DNA from: Himantopus leucocephalus
Lineage: Eukaryota; Chordata; Aves; Charadriiformes; Recurvirostridae
Length of the DNA: 64,000 bases
Direction of reading: 5' to 3'
Assembly (NCBI GenBank): GCA_003993805.1
Contig: RSEF01000001.1
Location: forward strand, 143,728,213-143,792,212
Each line of letters opens with the position of its first letter. Within the stretch, counting starts at the first letter, position 1. Below the pieces are notes generated by a model. The model was not told the DNA's origin. It ran no database searches and worked only from the letters and a program-made list of their open reading frames with translations. This document shows, piece after piece, positions 61,801 through 64,000 of the stretch. The position numbers were made by a program, and so were the translations under genes.

Positions 61801-64000
61801 AGAAACCTCAGAAGTTCCCTGGCTTTAGCGAGGAAACTGAGGAAGGAATTGGTGTGCTGGTGCTGCTGTGCTCCTAGCACCCCTCCCAGACCTCTGGGCC
61901 AAAGCACGGAGGCTTAAAAAGTGCTCCAGCAAAGCTAGGTGGCTTTGTTTCAACCGTTGTGTGCACTTGACGGCTGAAGCAAAGTGCTCAGAGGAGAGGA
62001 AACCCAGGGCAGGGCCTCTCCCAGGACAAGTCCTCTGGCACTTGGTCCAGGCTGAGCCGCTCAGACCCAAACGGTCTCATTTTGGACGCAGGCTTTGGCC
62101 ACAGCCTAGAGAGCCATCAGAGGATGGCTCAGCCAGCTTGTGACTAATAGACATTAGAAATAGGCTCAAATAATCCTTCCCATGGCTCTCCCAAGCCTCA
62201 TGTTGTCATTTTGCCCATGTAACAGGCACCCTGCTCTGGTGCGCATGTGCTGCTGTCCCCATGCCAGCTTGGGCGCAATACTCGTTCAAAGGCAGCATTG
62301 CTCCCGCTGGGAAAAGCAGGCTAGGATGTGCTAGCTAAAGGCCAGGTACAGAGCGTGGCCTGAAGGAATGAAATGACTAGGAGATGTTTTTGGGAGACGA
62401 TGAGGGACCTTGTGCTGAGAGGTGATTCAGGTCCAACATCTGTACCCAGGCAGGCAAAAAAATGTGACTTTCTTTGGTATTCGCAAGTGTAACCCTTGGC
62501 AGCTGTTAGACAGAGCTGGCCAATACCCTGTGTGAATGCATTAATAAAATATGCCCTGGTATTGCTAGCAATGATGTCAGCAAGTTATTGTTCTTTAAAT
62601 GCTGCAATAATATTCATGCGTGAGGAACACAACACTGTACGGAGGTTTCACCCTTGGCCAAGCTTATCCTTGCTCTGACTTCCCTGATAAAAGAGGACAG
62701 GCGTTAATTGCGCCTGGTATGTCCAAGGGCTTCGGACATGAAGACAATTGCTTTCTTTGATGGGAGGAGGAATGTAACTTACGTAAGAACAAGAAAATTA
62801 CATACCCTCTTGCAAACTAATAAGTACATTGTGTGCCGAGACAAAGGCTGCAGGAAGAGGAGGCGGCAGGCATAGCTGGGATCTTGAAACAGTCTCCTTG
62901 GCCATGCTTCTAATATGTCCTTGACCATGCTTTTACACGCCTGTATAAGCTAAACACATCTGGAGAAATCTGCAGCTGCAAGAACAAGTGAAGCACAAGG
63001 GCCGGCGGAGGAGCAGAGTGCAGCCCTGACAAGGGTGTCCTGAGGGCACCCTGTGGGGTACGCTGGAGGAGCATGCGTTCTGGCTCGCTCTGTGGAGCGT
63101 CTGGGTGTCTGGACCACACCGGAGTTTGAGCTCACCTTCAGCAGTGCATAGGGTGTACTCACAGGCGAGCTCTGCTCCCGTCTCCATAAGCAGATAGAAA
63201 TTGGGAGGGAAAGGAAAAATTAAAACTCCTCTGCGGGGGAGGAAGGGAGGATGCACAGTCCCATGGGTGCAAATGGGCTTTTCTGCAGGATTCTCATATC
63301 TTCTCATAGACTTACAAAAGTGACCATCATTTGCAGTTTTTTTGCATGAGAGCATTAATCTTGACAACGGAACAAGCAGAGGACACCTTACTTTGCATTT
63401 TTCAAAGTAGGAATGACATGCCAAGAATATGCGCATGAATAATTATTTGAGAAAAAAATACAGGAAGCTTTGCCAAATGCTACACATCAGGAAGCACTTT
63501 AATCCACATGACCAAAAAGCATTGCATTCATCAGTGCTTTCATGATAACAGGCTTTCCTATGCCTGAACAGCTAAAATACATTGTTACATCTACAAACGG
63601 ATTGGTGACAGTTGTTTTGCACTGTATTCCCCACACTTTGTCTGACAGATCATTTCTCACAAAGGTGCTTGAGCTGATCCAGGCATTTATACATACATGC
63701 GAGATGATAGTAATTCAATATTGCAAAGTGAATTCTGCCTCCCGTGATTACCTATATCGTTTGAAAATTAAATGGGTTTGAGGATGAGGAATGTAATTCA
63801 CACTGCGTTATGGTTCTTCATACACAAAGCCGATCTAAATCTTCTTCTGTTAAGCACCAAAAGACCATAACTGCCACCCAGAAGCAGTGTCTGTCTTTTT
63901 CTTCACTTGACCAGTGAGCTAGCTGTTGAAAGAAAACAAAATTCACCAGAAATTAAAATATTAAAGCTAAAAAATCTTGCAAGGAGAGAAGGAGATGAAT
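58857..64000. other. Noncoding stretch, possible conserved elements
   Basis: No exon or repeat recognised. A (TG/TA)-rich microsatellite-like stretch occurs near 60419-60451. Several parts (about 60640-60800, 61330-61500, 62500-62720 and 63430-63560) mix homeodomain cores, E-boxes and CpG-poor complex sequence, as in conserved noncoding elements, but conservation cannot be judged from one sequence. The 63-kb frames on the minus strand (up to 167 codons) show no domain. Confidence 0.45.

Noticed and set aside
62933..63436. 167-codon minus-strand frame
   Set aside because: No recognisable domain, Cys/Ser/Leu-rich random composition, no splice sites that would make it an exon.
1..64000. tRNA, rRNA, snRNA or microRNA genes
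   Set aside because: I looked for B-box-like 'ggttcgaatcc' motifs, known snRNA starts and long imperfect hairpins and saw none.
1..64000. Endogenous retroviruses, SINEs, DNA transposons, CRISPR arrays
   Set aside because: No LTR pairs, gag/pol motifs, SINE promoter boxes, terminal inverted repeats with target duplications, or regularly spaced repeats were seen. All recognised mobile DNA is CR1.

Overview
The window looks like bird (or at least sauropsid) nuclear DNA from a gene-poor region. The basis is the repeat content. Every dispersed repeat I can recognise is a CR1-type LINE, several with the bird-typical 3' end in which an ATTCTATG-like octamer follows 'ggtcccttccaac'. I see no Alu, B1, L1 or endogenous-retrovirus sequence. 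The CR1 fragments add up to roughly 7% of the window, which fits the low repeat load of bird genomes. There are no bacterial operons, ribosome binding sites, CRISPR arrays or phage genes. The many short open reading frames are what AT-rich noncoding vertebrate DNA gives by chance.

Layout. 1-7.5 kb: AT-rich noncoding sequence with a 100-N scaffold gap at 6150-6249. 7.56-8.78 kb: a strong CpG island bounded by a G-run and by a (GTC)n/poly-C tract, both broken by single Ns. It is the only obvious promoter candidate and may hold the first exon of an unidentified gene or lncRNA. 8.8-11.6 kb: ordinary sequence. 11.65-12.27 kb: a CR1 fragment. 12.3-23.4 kb: noncoding, with a perfect 14-bp-arm palindrome at 20.16 kb and a near-identical 0.1-kb duplication around a single N at 22.87 kb. 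23.4-24.1 kb: an ancient, very diverged CR1 copy on the minus strand. 24.1-42.4 kb: noncoding, with a second N-centred duplication (26.8 kb), a 3' CR1 stub (29.87 kb), a small 9-bp minisatellite (32.5 kb) and a GC-rich patch (37.8-38.0 kb). 42.4-51 kb: the most eventful part. It holds a CR1 stub abutting a 29-bp tandem repeat, one candidate coding exon (42798-42923), and three plus-strand CR1 pieces. One of these keeps remnants of the ORF1 esterase and the ORF2 endonuclease plus the 3' end, but lacks the reverse transcriptase. Another runs into the second 100-N gap. 51-64 kb: AT-rich noncoding sequence with homeodomain-core-rich and E-box-rich stretches that could be conserved enhancers.

I found no convincing complete protein-coding gene and no new biological system. 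The most solid observations are the ORF1/endonuclease-bearing, internally deleted CR1, the old CR1 copy at 23.4 kb, and a consistent assembly signature in which single Ns sit between near-identical direct repeats. CR1 identifications rest on my recall of consensus sequences and CR1 protein motifs, not on a database search.
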